64,000 nt of DNA from Dirofilaria immitis (taxonomy: Eukaryota; Nematoda; Chromadorea; Rhabditida; Onchocercidae), in NCBI GenBank assembly GCA_024305405.1, contig JAKNDB010000086.1, positions 2,107,001 to 2,171,000 on the forward strand. Reading direction: 5' to 3'. The position numbers and the translations under genes are program-made. The notes under the pieces are model-generated. The model was not told the DNA's origin and ran no database searches. It saw only the letters and a program-made list of their open reading frames with translations. Shown here piece by piece: positions 1 to 12,200 of the stretch; position 1 is the stretch's first letter; each line of letters starts with the position of its first letter.

Positions 1-27
1 TTTAAATGAAATCAGGAATATTTTCAG

Positions 28-2947
28 ATGGTGAAGTAACACCGCGGACGCCAGTTATCGATTCAAATGTCGCGTCTGTTGAATATGACAAGGATCCTAT
101 CAATTCAACAATAGGTATCTCTAAAATCTTGTTTCCTCCATTGCTTTTAAAAGCCGGAAAAGAGTTGAAATCTCAAGAAATCTATTACTAAGAACTTGGA
201 GATTTTTAACAGAAGCTTCCCAATTCGTTGATCACTGCATTATTTATTTAATTTAGTCAAAATGTATTTTTAAATGTTTTAAAAGAAACCTATTATATTA
301 CCAAATTCTGTTTTTCACTTCGTTCAGTCTATTTTTAATGAAACTTCAGTATTTGATAGCAAACTGGTTTGATTTATTATGTCTTCTCGAATTAGTTTTG
401 GAATTGTCTCATTCAGATGCGGTAGTTATGCGAGCACTTTCGGATCAAGACAGCCTTTCGTCAACAAGTGTTTCGAATTATTTTCGTGGATCACGAAATC
501 GCCTGTCAGCAAATACTCAACTGTCGACAGCTGAACAAACTGGGAGTAATGATAGGGGTATTTCATTTCTTGTTTATATATTTGGTCGCTAATTATTAAT
601 TTGGTTATAAATTTAGCGGTTTTCAAAGAAATGGGCATTTAAATGCTTATTTTTGGTAGCAATATATTGTTGTAAAGTCATCATAAAATGGATAATTTGC
701 GTATCAGTTAAAAGCTCTAAATGCTCTATTCACACAGGAAAAGTGATGGGTAATAATCTCACCACTAGCATGAGACCGGTCAATACGACCAAACAGCCAG
801 GACAGTTTCAGAACTCCCAGCAAAGTTAGTTTTATCTATTAGTAGCAACATGCTCATATATTTGTACGGGTTGTTGTTGTGTTGTTTTTGTTTTTGGTTA
901 AATTCTTAATGTAAAACGGAATTTCCGTTGTTGTAATTATTTAGTTTTAATCCAATTTTGTACTTATGACAAAATGCATATAGTTTTTTATTTTTCATAT
1001 TATAAATAGTCTTTGAACTATTTTTATAATGCCTCTCAGTTTTGGTTGAAAACGATAGTAAATCAATTTAAACAAAGTCTGTTTGTGTGAATATTAGAGA
1101 AAATATTTATGAAAAGATTCTAAATGTTTGCTTATCAAATCAAACATAATATAAGGAAAATGTAAGTACAAGGAGCCTATGATATTTGAAACTAATATTT
1201 TATTTTTGAAATAATTTTAAATGATTCGAGTCTAGTTGCAATTTCTTCAGCGCAGCAACTTTCAAACACTGATGATAGTCTGATGGAAGGCGGATTGGGG
1301 ATTACCAGTTCTCATAATGGTCAGACAACAGGGAATTCTACTTTATCTCCAAATAAAATGCCAGTCTCTATTCAGCAACTAGCTTCTGCAAGCCGTGAAA
1401 ATCTTCATGGTGTTACATGTGGTATGTGCTGAACCGGTCGTTAATGTCAAGTTTTATCTTTCTTTATTAATATGGTGGAATTTACTAGTTAGCATGTTAC
1501 TGTCCAAAATTTTAGAAAGGGAAGTATTACCTGTCATGATTCCTTTATTGTTTGGGGCGCATTTTAGTTTTCTTCAAGGGAAATTCTTCACATGAGTATT
1601 TCGATTTTAAGATTAGAGAATACAAATTGGGAAAAGCGGTTTTCGAATTATTAAAATTTTTGATTATCTTAGGTGGAAATAATGAAATGCATTCTCTCAG
1701 TTTATCTGGTAGACAGCAGAAAGACCAAAGAATTAGCGACGGAATTGTGGACCAAAGGCAAAACAATATAGTTGAACAGCGTCATTTGACCAATGGACAT
1801 GAATCACTGAACATGCTGAAAGTGAGTATTCAGTTTTTCCATTTTTCAAAGTTGTGTTTTAACATATGACTTTCAGAAAATATTTTTTAATTTTAAAATT
1901 TAAATCTATTAGTGACATATTTGAATGACGAAACAAAAAATTAGATGGGCTATTCAGCATTTCGTTTTGTTTATTATGCAATTAGAGAATATGAACATTA
2001 TGCATTAATTTGCAATAACTGCATGGACGATTCTCGGTTATGTAAAGAAAAGTTGTAGTATATCCGTACTTTGAGATCGAAAAACTGAGTACAGCACTTC
2101 CAAAAATCTTAGCATCAGATTTAGAAAACTGTCCTCAAGAAATACTTCCTTGACTTTTTCCGATGATCTTTATACTTTTGTATAGCTGCCATAAATCATA
2201 TGCGTGAAGTGGTTAATCTTATTTTTAAATTTAGGAACGCGAATTTGCTCAGCCATACAATGGAATGCTTCCTTTATCGCAGTCAAATGATGATGAGCGA
2301 AGGCTAACAGGTGGATTGACTTCAATGGTGACAGCAGCTGATCTGCAGCAACCGCAACGATCTTCCCCAAAACTACAGGAACAATAAGACGTAATCGTCG
2401 TAAGGCAGATTTATCTCTAGAAGTTTTGTCTTATGATGACGAGGATGAAATTACCGTTCCAACATTTGGCACAACCCAGTGTAATTATTTTTAATCTTTT
2501 CTATTACATGCTTTATGGAAGTTTTGTTTCTTTCACATTCATTCATTGCATGATATGTGTAAATCGGATTATATTACAAAAGAATTCGTCAACTAATCAA
2601 GAGCCGATTTTTCTTAAGCATTGGTAACTAAGTACAATGATTTAGTAGAAAGCATTGTATTCCTTTCGTAATACATTCAATACATTTAAAAAATTATATG
2701 AATTTTAATGGTTTAAAGGCTCATTCGGAAGATTTTGAAATTAGTTGATTTTTATAAATAATAGCTTCAAGTTTCAGCAGCATATCAAGCTCCATATATG
2801 AGGCGTGTAAGTGGTCCCAGTAGTATTGTTGTTGGATGTAGTGGAAGTGCTCCAGTGCAACCTCCTTTTGCAAATATCAGTGTACAAAGTGCTCAAAATA
2901 ATTTTTCCGCTACAGTTGCTCGACAGCAACAAATGTTGAAGCAGCAG
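28..2947 (+). CDS. C-terminal exons of an unidentified Ser/Gln/Asn-rich protein (5' partial)
   Basis: I do not recognise this protein. Seven phase-compatible exons can be chained: 28-114, 417-557, 738-824, 1251-1421, 1673-1821, 2235-2480 and 2778-2947, each flanked by AG and GT. The product is polar and low in complexity, with many Ser, Gln, Asn and Thr and stretches such as RALSDQDSLSSTSV, LASASRENLHGV, RRNRRKADLSLEVLSYDDED and APYMRRVSGPSSIV. This resembles a disordered, possibly phosphorylated C-terminal tail of a larger protein that begins before the window. No domain is visible. The exon at 2235-2480 is broken at 2369-2372: four A are present, and a fifth would change KLQEQ-stop into KTTGTIRRNRRK and keep the frame open to 2480. 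The 3' end is unclear: after 2947 a good donor (gtaaga) is present but no later exon is convincing. Reading through would stop at 3085. Confidence 0.6.
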
Positions 2948-3085
2948 GTAAGAAACTTCATTATATGCGGAATATCCGCAGTCCTTGTCGTTGGATATTG
3001 TTTAGATTCTACTGATGAAAAGCCTCACGGAAAAGAATCGTTCGTTTCAATAATCCATAATTATAAATATGTTTATCTTGTGTGA

Positions 3086-6000
3086 TACTTTCTTTTTGTC
3101 TTCATAGAATATAAGGATAATATTCCAGCCAAAAACGTCTTGACATTTCTGTGTACAAAACGACATCTTCAGCGTATCATTTATTAAAATCATTTGCGAT
3201 CACTTATGAGACAAATTTATGCGATGTTTTCGTTTCGTACTGTTTCAATTCAAGGTGGAGTTCGGTTCGCGCTCAGCTTTCAAAATAGGTCTGATTTCCT
3301 ATTTGTGTTTTTTTTCGCTAATTTCATTCGATGTTATTTCTGTTCATATCTTTTAAACCGGTGTGGTTACAGGATATAATGATCGTACAGTTATTGTCAG
3401 AACTTTAAAGATGAGATAATTTCACCAAGCTGTCAGTCCCATTTTTTTGTACTGTAGCTTGGTTTTCGGATTGCAATTATTTCGTAATTGAAGGATGAAA
3501 AAATGAAATTTTAAATCTCAGGAAATGTTGACGAATAGCAGCTTCTGAATTCTCCATTCTTTTCATAGTGTAGTGCCATTTTTCTATTTGAAACCCGAAC
3601 ACTTTATGCCTTATTGAGGTCCCCATATTTTATTCCTGTCGTCATTTTATTATCTTGCATAATGTAAAATTCGTTTTCTTGAGCAGTGTTATTTCTTATC
3701 TTTCATTGCTAAAAGTTAATTAGCTCATACTTAATGTACCGTGCAAAATATAAAGATTTAGGGTAGAACTATATAGAAATATCAAAACTTCACAAGAATT
3801 AGCTTATATGTAGAAAACTCATATCCTGAGGAAGCTAATTTGATGATCTTCGTCTGTAGTTTTGTACCTGCGATCTCGTCATTTTGCGTAGTCATGAAAT
3901 AAATTTGTTTTGTCGTTTAATTTCTTTTGTTTTTTCCACATTGTATATTAAAAGCATGCAATTTTTCAGTGTTTAATAATTTTCAATGTGTTTGATACGT
4001 TTAGTAAGTTTTCTTTACATTTCGTTTTATTTCCTATTAAGTGGATTAATTTGATTTAAAATTCAAATCAACCTTTTGACAATGTTTCTTTTTGTTCATT
4101 CAGTGTATGCTGCGTTATTTCTGCTGGGATTCCGCCACAATAGAAAAATTTTTCTTTTCATTGCATTTCTTTTGCTCTCTCACAGTTCTTCAAAGTCTTT
4201 GCAATTTTTTTCTTGAAAAACCCATGTTGTGTGTTAGTTCTCGGTATATTAATAATTTGTGTGGTGTGTATTGTCTTTGTTTTTCAAATATTGTATGCAT
4301 GTGTGAGGAAAATGTGAAATGTCTTTCGATAATGTTATTTTTTATTTACTTCAAATAATTTGATAAGCCAAGCAAACGCCTTTTGGTTAGAAGTGTTTAG
4401 ATAGGCTGGTAATAGGTGCTGGCGAATTAATTTATTTCTAGCGGTTTTCTTCGTCTGAATGAAGTATGAATTATAGTTATATATTGTACATTCATCATCC
4501 AGATGGTCTTATAATAAATACATGAGTAACATGACCGAAAATGACATCGTGTTGATTTATTGAATTGACCGTATTTTGATTTCAATTTATCAAAAAACTG
4601 TTCAAACATAATTAGATAAAGAATATATTCATAAGAGAATAAAGACGTATGTTTTGTTATGATATTTCCAAGAATTATGAATTGAAAGTATGAGGGCGAG
4701 ATACTTTCTAAAATTTAAAAACGAGGGCCGGAAAGCTGGGGTTATTCATGCAAAATTAGGGATCGGTGATTGAATGACTGAATCAATTAATAAGGTTTTA
4801 AGAAGGTCTCGTACTGAATTGCCATATATTCGCTGCTTCGTTCCATAAATTTTCCAGTGTGGTATTCCGTATTATTTGCATAAATTATTTTGACTTTTGC
4901 AGACTGTTTTATTGTTTCATTAAAAACATGTGCACAAGACGCAACATTTTCGATGGTATGTATGACATGAAAATAAAACTTCTACTAGTGTATTTCTCTG
5001 TTATATTTGACAGTATGCAAGAAGAAATATTTGACAGTATGCAAGAAGAAACTGCATAATCAACTCAACGCGAAATACGCTTCCCAAACAAAAAAATACT
5101 TTCTAGCCTTAAGAAGTACCCAAATTCTGTGACGCGTAAAGTCAAGGTAAATTATTTTTTTGTCGTAAGGTTTTCAGCAGAATTCAGATACAGCAACGAA
5201 ATTCAATTCCATCAAGCTAATATCTTGATTTGAAATTACTGAAATAGATTTCGAAAGGAAAGAGATAATTATAATGGGGAGAGTGAATGAAGATAAGCCA
5301 ACGGCAAGAGAAGCTTGCGCTTATCAATAACTTCGAAATGGATACCAATTCAAAAACCAATTTAAATTAATTTGAGAGAGAGCTTCTAATTACAGTTTGA
5401 AGATTGTTGGAGTCTAACTGCATAAAGAATCCCAGTAACTGATTATTGATCAAAATGAAGCTTCAAAAGCAAAAAAGCAAGCAGGTATATAGATACGATA
5501 ATGAAGCAAACGAGCGCTGATGTTGCGTAAATGTCCTGTCGCGCGTATTTTAAATGGGTTATATACAAGATCAAGAAATAAACAAATCAATTTTCATTTA
5601 CAGATGCAATACTTTGAAATGAAATTTCGGCGTAGGACTCAAATTCTTAATAGTAAAAGTATAGCATAAAAATTTACATGCATACAGAGAAATATTTATC
5701 CGTTACATAAAAATTAAACCTAAATAACTTCAACGCAATTCTTGAGTAGACAATCCATCAAAAATGACAGATAAAACTGATGTTCACAACGTTTAGTTCA
5801 CCGGGCCTTCTGGTGAAAGTATGTAGCAGACATAAGTAGCAACATAAATGATTGATTTTGAATAAATGCTAGCTGTTATGCAGAAAACATGTCTGATACT
5901 GAACGCAAGTGTTTCATTAATTTAGTGCTACGTCGACTACAATTAAATCCTGGACAAATAACTTTTTTGAAATCGAGAAAAATAACTAAATGACTTGTAA

Positions 6001-6213
6001 GTATAAAAGTTGTTCAGTATTATACTAACAAAATAGGATATTTCAGGCAAAATTACTATAGTAAGTTAACTGCATAATTATACTATGAATAAAGTAACAT
6101 TGATATGATACAACCTGATTTAAAGAAAAGTTCTTTGTATTATTGAAATAGGAATTACTACTGAAACAACATGATTCATCGCAGATATCAAAAATCACAT
6201 TATTTTATAAACA
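3086..6213. other. Non-coding stretch between the first gene and TMEM106
   Basis: No convincing exon on either strand. Short open frames here (for example 4092-4358 and 4859-5059) have AT-driven composition without recognisable motifs. AATAAA-like signals occur near 4639, so a long 3' UTR of the first gene is possible. A 24-base tandem duplication lies at 5003-5050. Confidence 0.5.
5003..5050 (+). repeat. Two-copy 24-base tandem repeat
   Basis: The 24-base unit beginning atatttgacagtatgcaag occurs twice head to tail without a mismatch (5003-5026 and 5027-5050). It stays in frame in a short open frame (4859-5059), giving the peptide IFDSMQEE twice. That frame has no other sign of coding. Confidence 0.9.
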
Positions 6214-7954
6214 TTACCACTCAGCAGCAGTACAATTGCCAGATGGTACACAACAAACTTGTTGAATAACAGAAAGAGTTGCCTGCTCACGATGACTTAA
6301 ATATTCCAATGTGACCGATATGTCAAACTGCATATTGACATAAAGTGAAATTAATCGTGAAAATGGAGCTTGACAGTATTCTCTGCAAAAATGATCTTTT
6401 AAAGACTTTTGGAAGTATGAACCCCTTCCAAACAGTGGTTGCTGCAATAACTGTAAATCAAAATAAATAGTGAACATTAATTTAATCGAATTCAAGAATA
6501 ACTAAATGAAAGCTAGATTTTTTCAATATCATTTAAATAAAAATTAATTTCGAAACGAAGTTCAATTGAAAACATTGAAAATATCTGATGCAAAACCCAA
6601 TGTTTATCAACCATTCCATAATAAAGCAAAGCGATCTCTTTAAGAAAAAAAACTTACGCAACACTACCTTTCAATATTACTGTATTGTTGAACTGTAAGG
6701 CATGATCGCGATTTCTCGGTCCAACAAACACAGCAGTTGTATTACCACCAATACCAATGACATCCGTTGACCAGGGTTGAAATTTCGATAAGATCGTGGC
6801 CGATGAATTTAACACTCTTACAGAGTAGTAATTTGCATTAGATATATTGAATTCATTCTACAACAAATTTTTCTCAAAACATAAATTTAAAAGTCATGAA
6901 TATGTCATATGTAAATACATGGGGATAAGATTCCTTTGAAATTGCAAAATTTTTAAAAGCGAATAATTTACAATGATTTAAACTGCTTATCTACAAAATA
7001 ATCAATAACAAAGATTTAGTCATGCTCAATCACAAATCATGCAAAATATTTTAAAATTTATTTACAAAGTAGCATATATCAATGTTAACATAAACAAAAA
7101 TTTCCAAGACATACAATTAAAGAAGCTCACAGACGTCGAAATTATAAACTATCCAATTAATGATAAGCAAATTTAAACGTTACCATAAAATAGAAACTGA
7201 TATGAGTTTCATCATGATCAAAAACTGTTATAATTTCAACTGGTGGCCTTACGCTACTTAGATAAACTGCGCGCGGTACCAGTAAGAAAATTACAACACC
7301 TGCAAGTGAGAGACAGCCAAGAACGACGCAGAAAACGTAAAGCCAGCTGGAATGTAGTATGTAGAAGATGATATCTAATATAAGCAATGAAATAGAAACT
7401 GGAAACTAAATTATGTTCTAATTTAATTTTCAACTTTTTATAAATCTTTATATCCTTAACATCTTCAGTAAATTTTCCTATTTCTCCCAAATAAAATTAG
7501 AGCAGAAAATCGTAAGGTAGCAACATACGTTCTTTTCGGTTTTAAACGATCGTCATTAATTGGAATTAAAGCAACCAATGTTTCCTCCAATTCTGAAAAA
7601 GAATTTCACTATTTCATTCCAAATAAAACAACGATTTTTCCAGTAGCAAAAAACTTCACTAAACATTTTCTTTCAGTACGAGAAAATTAATAAATATAAG
7701 ACGAGCTAAATTCTACCTTTTGGGATTCGTCCAGAACCCTTGCAACTCGGGCAAGGTACTGAACCACCCATCAATTCAGTGTAAGCCATTGAACTGGCCC
7801 TCGGTAGAATGCCAGCCCTCGGTAGAATGCCACATTCATTTGCAAGATTTACTGTGGAGTCAAATGATGAACGATCACCGTCAGAATTACCATCGACAAA
7901 ATGATGACGCATTTTATCCATCAGATTTCTTGTACTTTCGACGATTGAATGCAT
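6214..7954 (-). CDS. TMEM106-family transmembrane protein
   Basis: Homologue of vertebrate TMEM106A/B/C (DUF1356), type II single-pass glycoproteins of late endosomes and lysosomes. Five exons: 7954-7717, 7592-7529, 7346-7184, 6857-6668 and 6450-6214. The N-terminal cytosolic part holds VPCPSCKGSGRIPKG, matching the family's conserved CxxC-G-GRIP segment, and then LVALIPINDDRLKPKRT, the counterpart of LVALIPYSDQRLRPRRT in the vertebrate protein. A membrane helix follows (VFCVVLGCLSLAGVVIFLLVPRA is its core region, near residues 104-126). The lumenal part has NISNANYYSVRV, the family's NxTNNNYYSVxV block, and ends in a Cys-containing tail (QQVCCVPSGNCTAAEW). The start was chosen at 7954, the first in-frame ATG after a tttacag acceptor at about 8026. 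An 18-base in-frame tandem duplication (7797-7832) duplicates GILPRA in the cytosolic domain. EXOC8 lies upstream on the same strand, 1.3 kb away. No frame problem seen. Confidence 0.9.
7797..7832 (-). repeat. 18-base tandem duplication within TMEM106 coding exon
   Basis: Unit gccctcggtagaatgcca is present twice with no mismatch. It adds six residues (GILPRA twice) to the N-terminal cytosolic domain while keeping the frame. Confidence 0.92.
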
Positions 7955-9225
7955 GATGATTTGCGATGCGCACCTTGCAATCCAGTAATACTTCAAAGCA
8001 TGAAGATGATGCAACTACTGTAAACAAAAATATAATTCATTATTTCGCTCTTATGATATAAATCTTTTGTAAAAGTCGAAAATTGCCTAAAACAAATTAT
8101 ATTAAAAAACGAAGCGGCATATAATACCAATGGTCAGAATTGTACATCTCATCGTAAGAACGAAATGAAAGTAAAACATATGAAATGCATGTATTAAATA
8201 CTCAAGAACTGTAATCAAATAAATTATACAAATTAATTGTTCGATGAGTAAAACATAAAATTTACAAACTCAACAATTAAGCATCAAATTATTACAATAA
8301 TAATCAAACAATTCACAGGACATTTTGTCAAAAAATGAAATTATCTGGAAATAATATGTACCAAAATATGAATGAGCTTTCTGCGTCAGAAGTAAACAAT
8401 AAAAAGACAGACACAGAAAATCATACGACTCTTGTGAAAACTCAACTTTCACTCTGTGTCTAAATGAAATGGTATTTAAAGTTATAAAATGACTTCAAAA
8501 ACTTGTCACTCATATAAAAGTTGTCGAACAAACATTATGCGAAATAAGATTAAAGAGATTTTTCATATAAGATAAATTTTTTTGAATCAATAAAATGTCG
8601 AAAACAATAAATTCAATGTTCGAACAATCACATTCATCCAAATATTTCCAGGTATTTACTTAAATAATGTTATCAACAGTAGAACTTGTAGTGATTTTAA
8701 AGGCAAAAAAATGTTCGTCATTAGAAATTTTAACTGTTAAGGATTTCAAAGCAAAAAATAAAAGGATAAACTTTCATTCATAACAACATCACACTGCCTC
8801 GAAATATCAATATGAATAATAATTCTCTAGAAATAAAAGCAGATTCATTGCTGATGCTAAAAGAATAACTATTCTTCATTATATGTGCTACTTAAAAAGA
8901 TGCTATTAAATAATAAGCACTTAAAAGAATTAGCAGATGATATAAATAGATCTTCAATAAACATACCAAGAAGGAATTTTCTTTGCTCTGCTAATAACAT
9001 TTTGTTAATTACATTGAAAAATTACCCTGAAAACTCTCATTAAAGATTTTAAAAGTACTAGCATTAACATTAAAACATTATTCACTAAATATTGATATTT
9101 ACTTATATAATACATGAAAGTCGGAATCAAAAATTCAAATATGCTTTGATAAATTGCCCTTAATAAAATGTTCGTATTATAATAGATTTATAATAATAAT
9201 GACGGCAAATTATACAGTTAGCATC
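7955..9225. other. Spacer between EXOC8 stop and TMEM106 start
   Basis: AT-rich, no supported exon on either strand. It contains the presumed 3' UTR of EXOC8 and the promoter or trans-splice leader region of TMEM106 (acceptor-like tttacag near 8026 on the minus strand). A minus-strand open frame at 8270-8452 has no recognisable content. Confidence 0.5.
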
Positions 9226-12200
9226 CTAAACATGTGCCACGTCTTCGTCACTAGAACCTATGTGAAAATTTTCTCGATACCGTAAGAGACTTCCGAATTT
9301 TGTTTCCAAAAGTTCGGATAATATTCCTGAAGCAGATTCATTGTAGATCGCATCACAGAGAGGTAATAACTGTAAAAATTGTCATTTTAATTTGGAGCAG
9401 TGGATAACGTAATGCAAAATAATGATATTCATATTGCTTTTATCGGATGCTATGGAACTGAAATAATTTTATATCTGTTTTGGTTATTATAATTTAGAAA
9501 AATTGGAACAATTGTTCCCGTCACTACGATCATATGAAAGAAACGATTACAAACTGATATACAATAGAAAGAATATGAATACTCAATATATTCTCTATGT
9601 AAAATGTGTAATATAACTATCTGGGTTCAGGAAAAATAATTTCCCAGAAACATTGAATTTGTGAATCGAGAATCAGACAATATCGTATGCACAAAACGCA
9701 AGCAATTTGTATATTTTCAATCAGTTCAAAAAAATAGCCATAAAAAATTGTTTGAGCGCAGAAATAAAGTTTTTATATTTCTGATAATTCAAAAAATATT
9801 TGAACAAATTTGAAATCGTGAAGAAGCATAACTTCAAAGGTGAAAAAAGCTCGCTGACTTGAGAAATGACGAATATTGATGTATACTGTTGCAAAGAAGA
9901 TTGCGGCGCACTTTTCAAATGATTCAAATATTCGCTCCAAAGTTTCATCATGAATGAATCTGTGAGATAGCGTAAATGAGAAGATCTGAAAAATACTGCC
10001 ATTTTCTTCCCAAAACCCTACATATTCGAGCTTTATTGCAAATTTCGAAACATGAGGAGAGGGAATTCGATGTCTATAAGAATTGAAATTTTATCATTTT
10101 GAAAAAATGACCTTAGCACTGCAAGGTCACGAGCAAGCACATAGGCAACTCGGGAAAAATGACAAGCATTCTGAGTAATATTGACAGAAGAACGCTGCGT
10201 AGCAGACAAGGCCCAATCAACTGCAAGTCCCATATCAGACATTTCTTCTATAAAACGATTCACATTCGATTCATTTTCCATATTGTATGCTCTCCAATGC
10301 TCTTCCTAAAAATCAGCGCAGGAGACAAGAGCTTAAGGAATTGTATGATGTGTTAATTTAATCAATATATTGTGAATTTTATATGAACAATTTTGGAAGA
10401 AAAATTTTAATTCCTTAATACAAAACTAGATCATTTTATTATTTATTTGAATTATAAGAAAAATTAAACTTCAAAATTCAAAAATTAATGATTGTTTGAG
10501 AAGGACTAATAATCCCAATGATTTTTAACAGGATCATCGGTAATGTCTGATTAAGAATAATTAATTATACTGTAAAGTTTTTGCGACATACAATGAGAAA
10601 TGAAAAAGTTCTCTAAATACATCATGAAATCTACCGAAATTCGAAGACGAATTGATTCGATTATATTGGTAAAATTCGTTTCAATTGCAATCTTAAGTGA
10701 TGGTGCAAGTAGACGATGAACTTCAAAAGACAAGTCAACACCAACAGCAATTAAGTTGTCGCAATGTGTCATCAATATTCGCCAGGTATGCGCAAGCACT
10801 GCCATCGTGGGCGCCACCTAGAAAGGAGCATAAAGTGGTTGTTTTTAACATTTCCTTTCCCCTAATTGAATTTCATTGGAATGAATCTCAAAGGGATAAA
10901 AATTGAAAAGATAATGAGAATTTTTTTCTTTCAAAAATAAATCCAATTTAATGGTGAAAACTTTTTAGACGAATGATATGCCAAAGACAAGTCTTCATTA
11001 CCTCAATAACATGCTTTCGTATTAAAGAGAGCATAACACTTAATTCTCCGGAACACCAATGCAGTATAAGCGAAAAGTGTTCAGGTTGCATCAAGAATTC
11101 TTTAACCACATCTGATATAACATCCAAAAACTGTTGTGATAATTGTCGGATATATGACAATGGTTCTTCACTCACTGTCAATTCTCGAGTAGTTGTTCGA
11201 AGCTAAAAATTAAATAAAAAGAAGAACTTATAAGTCATATGTTGTAGTTAGTTAAATCAAACTTAACTTTTTAAACGTGATACTTATTTGGTTTCGAGAA
11301 ATTCCATGGTTGAAAATTCATTAAGAACAGAGATATCTTAGTTTTTATGTTTCTACATATCGCCTTATAAACGATGAACTATGTTTGAAAAATTATGAGC
11401 TAAAGGAAGTACTAAAGGATAAAAACTTCAATTTAAAAATAATGTTAGGGTTGATTAAAAATTGGTAATACAAATACCAATCAACACTGTCAATCGTGAG
11501 ACAGTATGCTCAAGATGTGTTTCATTTCAATGGAAAATTTTATTGCAATATATCAGTAATGATATATATGAAGTTAAAGAAAAGAAGAAATAGACAAAAA
11601 TGACTAAGTAGGGTATGTAAAAAATATTTTGTACATTTAAAGATTTTTTATCATTAAATAATCTGGTAGTGCTATTTCTTAAAAATGCAATTTGCACTTC
11701 TATTTCAAATGTTCATCTTCTTTTCTCAGCATCTCATAACTAAAAAAGAAATGGAAATTTTCAGCTGAAATGACGAGGAACACCTAAATTGTATTTTTAA
11801 ATATTCAAAAGTATAAGAAATAACCAACCATAGTGCTTCTTTTTTCAAGTAAAGATCAACTGCTTGTGATGCCCGGCCAAGAATCGTCAGAAGATTGATT
11901 GCTTTCCTAACAGCTCGAGGTCCACCATGCAAAGCACCTGGACGGCGAACCTCAAATAACAGAATAAAAAATTTCACGAAAATGAACCTCTCATATCAAA
12001 CTCATCTGAAGTTTTTCAAAGGTTTCATAGCTTTTTTTTAGACAAAATACTTTTTTAATCCTAATGAGCTTGCCTCTTCGCTAAGTAATTGCACAATTTG
12101 GGTTTCACGAAGTATCAACTGTGCGTCAATTACTGCTTCTCGTGTGTTACAACTTTTCCATTCCATTATTAATTCCACCTGAAGAAACATCATAAATCGT

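Noticed and set aside
4092..4358. 88-codon plus-strand open frame rich in Phe, Cys and Leu
   Set aside because: Composition is that of T-rich non-coding sequence; no splice or homology support.
7720..7956. 78-codon plus-strand open frame
   Set aside because: Antisense shadow of TMEM106 exon 1; the minus strand carries the conserved CxxC-GRIP motif.
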